A stretch of 37,657 nt of DNA, taken from a virus. The stretch is from positions 1-37,657 of the IMG/VR virus record IMGVR_UViG_3300042470_000503; one strand, 5' to 3'. The notes under the pieces were generated by a model. That model was not told the origin of the DNA, did no database searches, and worked only from the letters and a program-made list of their open reading frames with translations. Positions within the stretch are counted from its first letter, which is position 1; each line of letters starts with the position of its first letter. Of the stretch, positions 7,511 to 14,574 are shown piece by piece. Position numbers and translations under genes: made by a program.

Positions 7511-7707
7511 AACACGAAAAAGAAGAACCATTGGAAAAAATTATCAGGCAACGACTTGATGCAGAATTATTTATTGTAATCTCAACAAAAGGAAAAAAGC
7601 TGGAATTGTTTACTGATTTGGATTTCACGCCAGCAAACGCAGCGTTGGTTTTGAAAATGATTGAAGCAGCAAAGCCGCCACTTGTAGCGCGAATGCACGA
7701 AAATTAA
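7507..7707 (+). CDS. Hypothetical small protein
   Basis: 66 aa, not recognised. It has a charged N-terminus (MKHEKEEPLEKIIRQR), a beta-like centre (LFIVISTKGKKLELFTDL) and a C-terminal helix (AALVLKMIEAAKPP). It overlaps the resolvase gene by 4 bases. Its codons are more A/T-rich than those of the flanking recombination genes, which may indicate later acquisition. Confidence 0.6.
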   Translation: MKHEKEEPLEKIIRQRLDAELFIVISTKGKKLELFTDLDFTPANAALVLKMIEAAKPPLVARMHEN

Positions 7708-7714
7708 AAGAAAC

Positions 7715-8467
7715 ATGCAACTAATACCATTCGATCAACTGGCAATGATGGCAGAAGTCATTGCGGACTCTAAATGCTTCGGCATTCAAAATGCAAAACA
7801 AGCTCTTGCTCTTGGCATTCTGTGCCAAGCAGAAGGTAGGCATATCGGAGAGGTTGGAAGGGACTACCACATCATCAGTGGTAAGCCGACATTGAAATCT
7901 GAAGCCATGCTTGCACGTTTTCAAGCTGCTGGCGGTAAAGTGGAGTGGCATGAATATACGGTTGAGTCAGTGTCTGGAACATTCACTCATCCTCAGGCTG
8001 GTAGCCTTAAGGTGACTTGGACCATACAAGATGCAAAGCGAGCTGGGCTTCTTAGCAATCCAACTTGGCAGAAGTATCCGCGCCAGATGCTTCGTAATCG
8101 CGTTACCGCAGAGGGTATCCGTTCAACCTATCCAGGCGTCTTGTCTGGATGTTACACGCCCGAGGAAATTGCTGACTTAAACCTGCCAGTAGTTGTTGAA
8201 ACGGTGCAGCCAATCCAGATTGAAGCACCTAAGCAACTTCAGATTGAGGCGCCCAAACAGGAACCTATTCCTGAGAAGATCGAGCGCATCAACCCGATGC
8301 AGCGTTTACTGGCCGGTAAAACGAAGGCTCAACGTGACAAGGTCACTGAGGGAGCACTCAAAAAGAACTGGATCAAGGAGAACGAGACCTACCTTGACAT
8401 TCCAGCAGACATTGCCATGCAGGCCGTAGCTTTCCCTGAGAGGTTCTTTGCCGCTTTCGGAATTTAA
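7715..8467 (+). CDS. RecT-like single-strand annealing protein
   Basis: 250 aa. The pattern YHIISGKPTLKSEAMLARFQAAGG, WTIQDAKRAGL, a W(Q)KYPRQMLRNRVTAEGIR block and GVLSGCYTPEEI is typical of the RecT/Bet-type annealase core (about 45-165). A more charged C-terminal region carries a QIEAPKQ repeat at 169-181. It would bind single strands exposed by the upstream nuclease and anneal homologous DNA. It starts 7 bases after the previous stop. Confidence 0.7.
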   Translation: MQLIPFDQLAMMAEVIADSKCFGIQNAKQALALGILCQAEGRHIGEVGRDYHIISGKPTLKSEAMLARFQAAGGKVEWHEYTVESVSGTFTHPQAGSLKVTWTIQDAKRAGLLSNPTWQKYPRQMLRNRVTAEGIRSTYPGVLSGCYTPEEIADLNLPVVVETVQPIQIEAPKQLQIEAPKQEPIPEKIERINPMQRLLAGKTKAQRDKVTEGALKKNWIKENETYLDIPADIAMQAVAFPERFFAAFGI

Positions 8468-8485
8468 CCCCAAACCAACAAAACC

Positions 8486-8884
8486 ATGCCATCCGTAAAA
8501 ATTGAACTAGGTGAACAGAAACAAGCAATCGAAGCAGGTATCCACCTCGCTAAGATCACAGACGCAGTCGAAGCCATCTCCAAAGCTGGCAACGACATGC
8601 TCAAACTCGAAGTTGCAGTTGGACCTCTCAAGTTCAACTCGTGGGTAGTCTTCACTACCAAGAACAGCCGCAACCTGGCTGACTTTGCTGAAGCTATCGG
8701 CCTCAAGGTAGAAGACGGGAAACCGCTCGCCATCGAGATCGACGACTGCGTAGGCAAGGTCGCAAAGGTAGAGCTTGCCCCCGGCGAGAAGATCAGCGAG
8801 AAGACCGGCAAGGCTTACCTCGAAATTAAGAGGTGGCTGCCAGTTGACTCGACAGATGTGAGCGGGGAAGAGATCCCGTTCTAA
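8486..8884 (+). CDS. SSB-like protein with EEIPF tail
   Basis: 132 aa. A compact beta-rich domain (about 3-118) resembles phage single-strand-binding proteins of the DUF669 type, e.g. AGIHLAKITDAVEAIS and KTGKAYLEIKRWLP. The last residues SGEEIPF match the acidic tip of bacterial SSB (DDDIPF in E. coli), the docking peptide for SSB-interacting enzymes. Position right after the annealase supports a role in coating single-stranded DNA. A weak terminator follows. Confidence 0.7.
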   Translation: MPSVKIELGEQKQAIEAGIHLAKITDAVEAISKAGNDMLKLEVAVGPLKFNSWVVFTTKNSRNLADFAEAIGLKVEDGKPLAIEIDDCVGKVAKVELAPGEKISEKTGKAYLEIKRWLPVDSTDVSGEEIPF

Positions 8885-8899
8885 GCGACTTATCGGGGG

Positions 8900-8926
8900 G
8901 TGCGCATCCGATCACGCACATTTTTT
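8900..8926 (+). terminator. Possible rho-independent terminator
   Basis: Arms GTGCG (8900-8904) and CGCAC (8915-8919) enclose a 10-base loop and are followed by ATTTTTT. The stem is short, so termination may be partial, giving more transcript of the recombination genes than of the replication genes downstream. Confidence 0.45.
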
Positions 8927-8940
8927 ACAGGGACAAGGCC

Positions 8941-9156
8941 ATGATGAAAGCAGACTTGTTGGAGGCAGAGAGGATTGCAGTGGAGTTGTTGAAGGTGGAT
9001 TACGATTTTAAGAGGACTGGGCAGGAAGGATTGAATATTGGTAAGCTGGAGGTGATGACACTGGCTAAGGCAGTGCAGATTTTTGAGGGAAGACTGGAAG
9101 CGAAACCGCTTTCGAGTGCGGCTAGGTTGCAGCGAGAATTAGAGGCGACTCTCTAA
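8941..9156 (+). CDS. Hypothetical helical protein
   Basis: 71 aa (70 if the second ATG at 8944 is used). It is predominantly helical and charged (LLEAERIAVELLKVDYDFKR, then KLEVMTLAKAVQIFEGRLEAK). I do not recognise it. It lies between the SSB-like and helicase genes, 3 bases before the latter, so it may be an accessory replication protein; this is position only. Confidence 0.55.
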   Translation: MMKADLLEAERIAVELLKVDYDFKRTGQEGLNIGKLEVMTLAKAVQIFEGRLEAKPLSSAARLQRELEATL

Positions 9157-9159
9157 ACG

Positions 9160-10500
9160 ATGAGAGACCTAACCATCCCGCAGGCTGAGCAAGCCGAGCG
9201 GGCGGTGCTGGGGTGCCTGTTATTTGCACCTCATACGGCACTGCCTACCCTAGTCGCAAAGGGGCTGACCCAGGGCGACTTTCATAACCCCCAGTTTGGC
9301 GCGATTTACGCCGGCGTACAGGAAGGCGTACGTTCTGGCCTGAGTCTTGACCCCATTGGTCTGGCAACGCACTTAGCGAAGAAGGGAATCCCGTTTGCGC
9401 TCCTCACAGAGCTTGCAACGGCTATGCCGTCTCTTGAGCCGCTTCCGAGCTGGTGCGAACTGGTTCAAGACGCAGCCCGGCGCAGGGAATTGCTCTCTGC
9501 TGTCCTGAAGGCCACTAAGGCTATTTCGGCCGGAGAGGCCACAGAAGAGGTTGTTGCGGGCCTGAGCGTGGCAACGCTGGCAGCTAATGCTGAACGTGGG
9601 CTGGGTTCTATAGTACAGTCTACGTTCAATGACCTGCTGTTCTATGATACAGAGCACGATACAAACACACTGATCGGGAATCGCTGGCTGTGCAAAGGCG
9701 GGAGTGTGCTCATAAATGCTCAATCGGGAATCGGAAAGAGCAGTCTGACGATGCAGTTGGCAATCGGCTGGGCACTCCACGGGATAGGTGCTTTTTCACA
9801 TGTGCTCACCTTTGGGCTCACGCCGGTCAAGCCACTAAAGAGTCTGATCCTTCAAGCCGAGAACGACCAGGGCGATCAGGCTGAGATCTTGCAATCTGTC
9901 TTTTGCAAGTATGGGAAGCACCAATGTGGAGAGACTGAGCGGCAGCTACTGAATGAGAGGCTTGTCTTTTATCGAGACAACGTCCATTCAGGACAGGATT
10001 TCATCAGGGTGCTAGAGACTCTTGTCATCAAGCATCAGCCAGACATCGTGTGGATTGACCCACTGATGTGCTACTTGGGGGATGACATTAGTGACCAGGC
10101 GGTAGTGACAAAGTTCTGTAATGAGCTAAACAGAATCAGCACTAAGACAGGTGTACTTTTGGCAGTGATTCATCACCTTCCAAAGCCTAGAGAAAACGGT
10201 CCAAAGACGGACTCAGACTTAGCTTATGCAGGCTTTGGATCGAGTGCATTGACCAACTGGGCGCGTGAGGTCATCACGTTGCAGCGGGTTGAGACGCCTG
10301 ATAAAGACCCTTTGACTTGTAGTCTGACGATGACTAAACGCAGGTTACGCTCAGACATCAGGTGCTTTGAGAAAGGGATTCCCACTTCAAAGATCTACAT
10401 TCGCCACAGCCCGACCCCTGAGAAGCACGGCATGATTTGGCAGCAATGCTTAAAACCAATTATCGAAAGTGACGAAGAGAAACCAAAAAGAAGACGATGA
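9160..10500 (+). CDS. Replicative ATPase: DnaB N-domain plus RepA-type core
   Basis: 446 aa. Residues about 5-110 match the helical N-terminal domain of DnaB (QAERAVLGCLL, later GDFHNPQFGAIYAGV). The rest is a RecA-fold ATPase of the RepA/AAA_25 kind: Walker A in AQSGIGKSS (187-195), Walker B in DIVWIDP (295-301) and a sensor-like IHHLPKP near 338-344. The combination suggests a hexameric replicative helicase or helicase loader. No primase or polymerase is encoded nearby, so host enzymes would be recruited. It ends in a basic KPKRRR tail and overlaps the next gene by 4 bases. Confidence 0.75.
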   Translation: MRDLTIPQAEQAERAVLGCLLFAPHTALPTLVAKGLTQGDFHNPQFGAIYAGVQEGVRSGLSLDPIGLATHLAKKGIPFALLTELATAMPSLEPLPSWCELVQDAARRRELLSAVLKATKAISAGEATEEVVAGLSVATLAANAERGLGSIVQSTFNDLLFYDTEHDTNTLIGNRWLCKGGSVLINAQSGIGKSSLTMQLAIGWALHGIGAFSHVLTFGLTPVKPLKSLILQAENDQGDQAEILQSVFCKYGKHQCGETERQLLNERLVFYRDNVHSGQDFIRVLETLVIKHQPDIVWIDPLMCYLGDDISDQAVVTKFCNELNRISTKTGVLLAVIHHLPKPRENGPKTDSDLAYAGFGSSALTNWAREVITLQRVETPDKDPLTCSLTMTKRRLRSDIRCFEKGIPTSKIYIRHSPTPEKHGMIWQQCLKPIIESDEEKPKRRR

Positions 10501-11048
10501 ACTACACAAAGATCGGAGCACTACCAACACACAGGTACATCTGGGTGGACAGTCAGTACACTCATGAAGAGCCCTGTGGCCTTGTAGAAGCCATGTGGGT
10601 GGGCTTAACAGCCATCCCTGGTAGAGCCTGGGGGATCAACGTAATCTTGCGAGACGGGGGCGCCTTGTACAGGAACATCCCGCCTCATGCTGTAGCATTT
10701 ATTCTTGAACCAGATGATGACTGGAGCATCAGTGATGCCCAGCTCTGGGACTGTTACAGCTACCATTTTGCAGTGCTCCAAAACCCAATTATGCGTGGAA
10801 TGGAGGTGAGTGTGAGGCTAAAAACCGACGTAATTTTGCATGGGCAATACCTTTTTTCGACTGCTCACATGCACGACGGCTGGTCTGACAGCCCGGATCA
10901 GGACAAGGAGTTTATCTTTGTGCAGTTAAACAATGGTAGACTGACAATCCAGCCCACCAACAGAGTGCGCTTCATTGACCACAGTTTCACTACAAACGAA
11001 CTGCCAAAGTTGAAATTGCAAGAAACCGTGTACAGTTGCGAACAATGA
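10497..11048 (+). CDS. Hypothetical protein in replication operon
   Basis: 183 aa, soluble and beta-rich, not recognised. Notable segments are RYIWVDSQYTHEEPCGLVEAMWVGL, GRAWGINVILRDGGALYRNIPPHA and DAQLWDCYSYHF. The density of aromatic residues and the single-domain size suggest a compact globular fold. ATGA overlaps with the helicase gene and the following winged-helix gene argue for co-translation with the replication functions. Confidence 0.65.
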   Translation: MNYTKIGALPTHRYIWVDSQYTHEEPCGLVEAMWVGLTAIPGRAWGINVILRDGGALYRNIPPHAVAFILEPDDDWSISDAQLWDCYSYHFAVLQNPIMRGMEVSVRLKTDVILHGQYLFSTAHMHDGWSDSPDQDKEFIFVQLNNGRLTIQPTNRVRFIDHSFTTNELPKLKLQETVYSCEQ

Positions 11049-11713
11049 ATCCACGTTCTGAAACACCAAAAGACGAAGGCCCATGGGGCTGGCAGTCGCG
11101 TGAAGCGGTCAAGAAAGCCGGCCAACTTGGCCCTAATCACTACGCGATTTACTGTGCTTTGACACACATTCAGAGCGCAGCTCCAAGCCCTCACAAACGC
11201 AGATTTGCCGCCTCATACGAGGAGATCGCAAGCCATGTTGGGTGCTCAGAAAGGACCGTTGCGAGGTGCCTGGTAGACCTCCAAAAAGCGGAGTTGATCC
11301 ACGTCTTTTCGGGCTCAAACGGAGGCCGTAGAGCGACCCGTAACGCCTTTTTTTTGGCCTCGATTAGCTATGACTGTGTGGCAGACGGCTATGACTCACA
11401 GTCAGGGCTGGTGAATGCCACACAGTCATACCACGTGAATGCCACACAGTCATCCTTTAGTAAGAAAAAGAACAAATACAAGGCGGGGCCTCAAGCCCCC
11501 GCCGTTGTATTAAAGAAAGCAGAACCGCAGCCCACTTGCCCGCCCTTGAGGGGCGGCAGTGGTCAGCAAAAGAACCCGGAGATTATCCACGACTTTTCGC
11601 ACCTGCCAGAACGTGACAGGGCGTACATGGTGGCGATGCGTGCAATTGCTGCTGAGGCTGACGAGGCGATTGCGGAACAGCGCAGGCAAGCAGAGGCTGA
11701 AAACTTTTCCTAA
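11045..11713 (+). CDS. Winged-helix replication-initiator-like protein
   Basis: 222 aa from the ATG at 11045, chosen because it overlaps the previous stop (ATGA); an in-frame TTG lies 9 bases upstream. Residues about 15-100 form a typical winged helix: NHYAIYCALTHI, FAASYEEIASHVGCSERTVARCLVDLQKAELI and a wing GSNGGRRATRNAFFL. Such domains occur in phage replication initiators and helicase-loading proteins. The centre is low-complexity with a repeated VNATQS, and a C-terminal helix follows. It probably recognises an origin or represses its operon. Confidence 0.65.
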   Translation: MNPRSETPKDEGPWGWQSREAVKKAGQLGPNHYAIYCALTHIQSAAPSPHKRRFAASYEEIASHVGCSERTVARCLVDLQKAELIHVFSGSNGGRRATRNAFFLASISYDCVADGYDSQSGLVNATQSYHVNATQSSFSKKKNKYKAGPQAPAVVLKKAEPQPTCPPLRGGSGQQKNPEIIHDFSHLPERDRAYMVAMRAIAAEADEAIAEQRRQAEAENFS

Positions 11714-11746
11714 AGTCCAAGCCGACCCAAGCCGATACCAACTTTG

Positions 11747-12043
11747 ATGACAACGACACACCACACCAACTCGCTCATCAGGGACGTAATCATCCCTGAA
11801 GAGATCGCAGTCTTGAAACGAACCATCAGCCGGCTGGCTCAACGAGCCAACGAACTCGAAGGCCAACTCAGGGCAGCAATCTGCCTCCTCGACCACGTTG
11901 ACGCGACCAGCGTGAACTTGTACTGGGGAACGCAGTCTCAGTTTATGAATGACCGCAGAGACCTGCATCATGCTTTTGAACAGCTAACTAAACTGCCAAT
12001 AGAGGCCCTTGGCAGCCCCGTGAAGGCCCCTTATGACATCTAG
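11747..12043 (+). CDS. Hypothetical coiled-coil protein
   Basis: 98 aa from the ATG at 11747; a TTG lies one codon earlier. Residues about 16-50 are a heptad-like helix (EEIAVLKRTISRLAQRANELEGQLRAAICLLDHV). Function unknown. It overlaps the zinc-ribbon gene by 11 bases. Confidence 0.55.
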   Translation: MTTTHHTNSLIRDVIIPEEIAVLKRTISRLAQRANELEGQLRAAICLLDHVDATSVNLYWGTQSQFMNDRRDLHHAFEQLTKLPIEALGSPVKAPYDI

Positions 12044-12494
12044 CAATATGACCACAGCCAAAGGCATTAAAACTAGAACACAAAAGCAAGGGTGCTTAGG
12101 CAGAAAGCGCAACGAGCTTTCGGCTCTTCGTTGTGAAAAATGTGGCTCACAAAAAAATAAAACTGTCGATAACAGGCCCAATTTTCGCGACTCTAAAACA
12201 CGAAGAAGGAGAGAGTGTTTAATATGTAAGCACAGATTTACTACTTATGAGTTTGTGCAGCCTGCAAACATGCCCACATCGGACGATATAAAAAAGAAAC
12301 TTCATTTTTCAAAAACGAAGGCGCAACTCGATGCTGAGATTGCTGACCTAAAGGAGGCTCTCACCATTGCGGTGGAGACAGCAGCAGAACTTCTCAAGAT
12401 TGGGCAGCCTCAAGCACGAAACCGGCAGAGCCTGCTAACGTGGAGTCAGCTTGCCGTAGCCGTAGACATCCTCAAGCGTGAGGTGCATAAATGA
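12033..12494 (+). CDS. NrdR-type zinc-ribbon protein without ATP-cone
   Basis: 153 aa. Residues 33-74 closely follow the N-terminal zinc ribbon of NrdR, the repressor of ribonucleotide reductase genes: LRCEKCG, TVDNRP, then RRRRECLICKHRFTTYE with Cys34, Cys37, Cys62 and Cys65 as ligands. The ATP-cone that follows in NrdR is absent; a helical region (about 95-150) replaces it. It may bind NrdR boxes to influence host dNTP synthesis, or may simply be a DNA-binding module. The start at 12033 overlaps the previous gene; ATG 12048 is an alternative. Confidence 0.7.
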   Translation: MTSSNMTTAKGIKTRTQKQGCLGRKRNELSALRCEKCGSQKNKTVDNRPNFRDSKTRRRRECLICKHRFTTYEFVQPANMPTSDDIKKKLHFSKTKAQLDAEIADLKEALTIAVETAAELLKIGQPQARNRQSLLTWSQLAVAVDILKREVHK

Positions 12495-12652
12495 AAAAGA
12501 AGGAAGAACTCGATTTGGTGTGGGAGTTACTGCACCGGGCCATGTCAGTGATTGACGACCTGACAAGCCTCAGACCAATTGCGTCAAGGTTGGAGCAGGA
12601 GATTGAGGAGATCCAAGATGAGATCGCTGAGATTGAAGGGAGGCAGGAATGA
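12491..12652 (+). CDS. Small coiled-coil protein
   Basis: 53 aa, MKKKEELDLVWELLHRAM at the start and IASRLEQEIEEIQDEIAEIE near the end, almost wholly helical with heptads. ATGA overlaps with both neighbours support it as a real gene. Function unknown; coiled-coil small proteins often act by binding other phage or host proteins. Confidence 0.55.
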   Translation: MKKKEELDLVWELLHRAMSVIDDLTSLRPIASRLEQEIEEIQDEIAEIEGRQE

Positions 12653-12831
12653 CACCTATTGAACGCTTAGAAAATCAATTCCTCATTGAGTCACTGAAGA
12701 TGCAGTTGCAGGAGGCAAAGAATCGACTGCTACGGGAAAAAGCCAGAACAGCAGCACTGGAAATACAGATGCGAAGAGAAGGCTGGACAGAAGAAGACCT
12801 TAACGAGGTTGAACCGAAAATCGAACAGTAA
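12649..12831 (+). CDS. Small coiled-coil protein, last gene of the operon
   Basis: 60 aa, helical and highly charged (LIESLKMQLQEAKNRLLREKA), ending EEDLNEVEPKIEQ. It overlaps the previous small coiled-coil gene by 4 bases; the two might form a heteromer. A strong bidirectional terminator begins 23 bases after its stop. Confidence 0.55.
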   Translation: MTPIERLENQFLIESLKMQLQEAKNRLLREKARTAALEIQMRREGWTEEDLNEVEPKIEQ

Positions 12832-12853
12832 CCGTTCAGAAATCCAGACACAA

Positions 12854-12889
12854 AAAGAGGGCGCCCCGGTAGAATGGGACGCCCTCTTT
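12854..12889. terminator. Bidirectional rho-independent terminator
   Basis: Perfect 10-base arms AAAGAGGGCG (12854-12863) and CGCCCTCTTT (12880-12889), with CCC and GGG continuing the stem inside. A-rich sequence on the left and T-rich on the right let it work on both strands. It separates the plus-strand early operon from the convergent minus-strand pair. Confidence 0.85.
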
Positions 12890-12903
12890 GCTTAGGGGGA
12901 CGA

Positions 12904-13494
12904 CTACTGTTTAGTCCCCTTGGCAGCTAATCGCAATGCCCGCCTTTGAGCGTGATGATTGTCTCTGACAACCTTGGCACATGCAGCGTTGCAGGTCTTG
13001 GCCCAACCAGCACCAGACATCCTGGCCTCAAACTGAGAGCCACACACTGTGCAGCTATGTACTGGCCGGAGCTTGACTGGCTTCTTAAACGACTTCCTGA
13101 CACAGGCATCAGAACAGCACTTGAGCCACCTCTCCTTTGCTCGGAACATAGTGCCACAGACAGTACAGGACTTCTGAAGCCGGCACTCTGTACAGGTATC
13201 GTACTTCATCGCCATACGAATGAATGGCTCTTTACACCTGATACAGGTGATCTTCTGCCAGTCAGCAACACGCTGCTTACGAGTTGAGCCATCTGAGTTC
13301 CTTGGCTCTGGTTCGAGTTCTTCCTTTGCAGGTGGCGTGATCAGCCCGGCAGCAATGGCTCGTGCGACCAGAAACGGCATCTCTTCCATGCCCTTTGGTG
13401 CAGCGGGCACAGTTTGCTCGATGAATTTGTCTCCCAAAGAGCGAGTGTGTCTCGTGGGGGGACTGTAGTACGGGTTACCGTTCATCAAGCTCAT
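12904..13494 (-). CDS. Multi-zinc-finger protein
   Basis: 196 aa. After a polar N-terminal region (about 1-80) come three consecutive cysteine modules: CIRC with CTEC, CTVC with a CSDAC, and CTVCGSQFEAR with CNAAC. They resemble small treble-clef or ribbon zinc fingers. The C-terminus is basic (HHAQRRALRLAAKGTKQ). This suggests a DNA- or RNA-binding protein, perhaps regulatory. It is downstream of a membrane-protein gene with one base between them, and its 3' end faces the early operon. Confidence 0.65.
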   Translation of the reverse strand: MSLMNGNPYYSPPTRHTRSLGDKFIEQTVPAAPKGMEEMPFLVARAIAAGLITPPAKEELEPEPRNSDGSTRKQRVADWQKITCIRCKEPFIRMAMKYDTCTECRLQKSCTVCGTMFRAKERWLKCCSDACVRKSFKKPVKLRPVHSCTVCGSQFEARMSGAGWAKTCNAACAKVVRDNHHAQRRALRLAAKGTKQ

Positions 13495-13495
13495 A

Positions 13496-13753
13496 TTAGC
13501 GGGTGAAGTTAAGTGCCCAGAGGTTAACGATGACGAGAATGACCAGCGCAGTAGACTCGACCAGGTTTGCGCTCCCGATTAGGGCAAGTAGGTCGATCAT
13601 CAGGAGGGCAGCAGTGGTGACCAGTTTGACTGCTGTCCACTTGCGCGTGTTGGGCTGGATAGCTGAGAAGTCCAGCTTGATGCCGGGTTCAGGGTAGTCG
13701 TCTGTGTTAGATGGAGAAGTGATGTCAGGTTTGGAGTAGCGTGATGTGCTCAT
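13496..13753 (-). CDS. Small two-TM membrane protein
   Basis: 85 aa. About 40 polar N-terminal residues are followed by two hydrophobic segments (VKLVTTAALLMIDLLALIG and ALVILVIVNLWALNF). Function unknown; superinfection exclusion or membrane anchoring are possibilities by position only. It is the first gene of a minus-strand pair served by the promoter at 13779-13807. There is no Shine-Dalgarno; the sequence before the ATG is GGACCCATCCC. Confidence 0.6.
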   Translation of the reverse strand: MSTSRYSKPDITSPSNTDDYPEPGIKLDFSAIQPNTRKWTAVKLVTTAALLMIDLLALIGSANLVESTALVILVIVNLWALNFTR

Positions 13754-13778
13754 GGGATGGGTCCGTTTTCACGGGGCA

Positions 13779-13807
13779 ATTTTAGTTTTGAGAAATGGTT
13801 TTTCCAA
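13779..13807 (-). promoter_or_regulatory. Sigma70-type promoter for the minus-strand pair
   Basis: On the minus strand TTGGAA (13807-13802), 17 bases, then TAAAAT (13784-13779). The expected start near 13772 leaves a leader of about 20 bases to the ATG at 13753. A hairpin CCGATT-TTAGG-AATCGG sits just upstream (13811-13827), where a regulator could bind. Confidence 0.6.
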
Positions 13808-13812
13808 TTTCC

Positions 13813-14105
13813 GATTTTAGGAATCGGCAAATGGAAGCGGGAGGTTTAGGAGAATCTTCATGCGTGTGCAACTACCGAGGATTGCTCGGTAGTTCGTGCG
13901 CACCATAGCGGTGACCGCACCGAAATGATCCAGGCACGAGCCTAGCTCGCAACTGACAAGGATTCCTTGACAGTTGGATCTATTTCGTGACGCCACGGAA
14001 ATGATCCCGGCAGGCCAGCTCCCAGCCGGGATTCGACTGAGCCTCCTTTTCACCGACCAAATTGACTTTTGTAAAATTATTCCAGCGATTTTGGATTTTA
14101 GGAAT
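13813..14105. repeat. Direct repeats GATTTTAGGAAT flanking the hairpin element
   Basis: GATTTTAGGAAT occurs at 13813-13824 and again at 14094-14105, in the same orientation. They bracket the tandem hairpin element. The left copy is part of the CCGATT/AATCGG hairpin next to the minus-strand promoter. They could be protein-binding sites or the ends of an inserted segment. Confidence 0.5.
13870..14012. repeat. Tandem duplicated hairpin element with covariation
   Basis: Two diverged copies. Copy 1: a 25-base hairpin (13870-13894, arms AACTACCGAG/CTCGGTAGTT), a linker, then GTGAC, six bases, GAAATGATCC, one base, GGCA (to 13936). Copy 2: a 25-base hairpin (13951-13975, outer arms AACTG/CAGTT, inner CAAGG/CCTTG), a linker, then the same GTGAC...GAAATGATCC...GGCA (to 14012). 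The hairpins differ by compensatory changes. Further palindromes lie between and after the copies: CGAGC/GCTCG (13938-13950), GGATC...GATCC (13976-14007) and ATCCCGGC...GCCGGGAT (14004-14032). It has no convincing ORF. It may be a structured RNA, replication origin or protein-binding array. Confidence 0.65.
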
Positions 14106-14357
14106 TTGACTACGGAAACAGGCTGTTTTGAGGGGTCACTAGGGTGGCCTAGGGGTGTCTTTAGGGTGCTTTAGCACGCTTGGAAGGGTGCTTTCTAAGG
14201 GCAGGAAGGGCTGTTCTGGGGGTGCTTTGTTTGCTGGCAGGGTCGCCATAGCTGAAAGAGGGGAAAAGGCTTTTAAAGGGGTGTTTTGTACGTTGTGGGC
14301 GCGTATGGGGAAGGGGGGGTGAGAAAGGGGTGGAAAGGGGGCAGTGTAAATGCAAAA
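14106..14357. other. Non-coding G-rich region with GGGTGCTTT iterons
   Basis: No gene is supported here. The plus strand is rich in G runs. GGGTGCTTT occurs at 14164-14172, 14186-14194 and 14220-14228, and CTAGGGTG is followed closely by CTAGGGGTG. The short frames across this stretch have biased, low-complexity products. The repeats could be iterons for an initiator or regulator. Confidence 0.45.
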
Positions 14358-14385
14358 AAGGGACCCCCTTTTCAGGGAGTCCCTT
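14358..14385 (-). terminator. Terminator of the minus-strand gene block
   Basis: Arms AAGGGAC and GTCCCTT with an inner CCC/GGG pair. Read on the minus strand the stem is followed by TTTTTT, as expected for a rho-independent terminator of the block at 14419-16963. Confidence 0.75.
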
Positions 14386-14418
14386 GTTCGGACTTGCGTT
14401 TAGTTAGTGTCGGTCGGA

Positions 14419-14574
14419 TTAAATCAAGCCAACATCAAGGTGGCGAGTTCGTCGGACCTTTAGTCTTTGAGTCTCTGCCCACATTCGGGCAGCTTTTGCA
14501 GTTTGCCAATAGGTGGCGCGAAGGCCAGTGTTGAGGCACCAATCAAGGCCAAATCGGTACAGGTTGGCACTCAT
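14419..14574 (-). CDS. Hypothetical small protein
   Basis: 51 aa, basic (TAKAARMWAETQRLKVRRTRH), with two likely helices. I do not recognise it. The ATG at 14574 overlaps the stop of the preceding gene (TAATG), which favours it over a longer frame beginning 30 bases upstream. Last gene before the minus-strand terminator. Confidence 0.55.
   Translation of the reverse strand: MSANLYRFGLDWCLNTGLRATYWQTAKAARMWAETQRLKVRRTRHLDVGLI

Noticed and set aside
9373-9780. Minus-strand ORF of 135 codons opposite the helicase gene
   Set aside because: It is a shadow of the DnaB/RepA-type gene, with a Cys/Arg/Gln-rich product and no plausible start context.
13817-14053. Minus-strand ORF of 78 codons across the duplicated hairpin element
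   Set aside because: The conserved feature of the region is base pairing, the two copies fall in different frames relative to each other, and the translation resembles nothing.
14161-14355. Minus-strand ORF of 64 codons in the G-rich tract
   Set aside because: Low-complexity Pro/Ser/Lys-rich product from C-rich sequence, placed between a terminator and the non-coding element.
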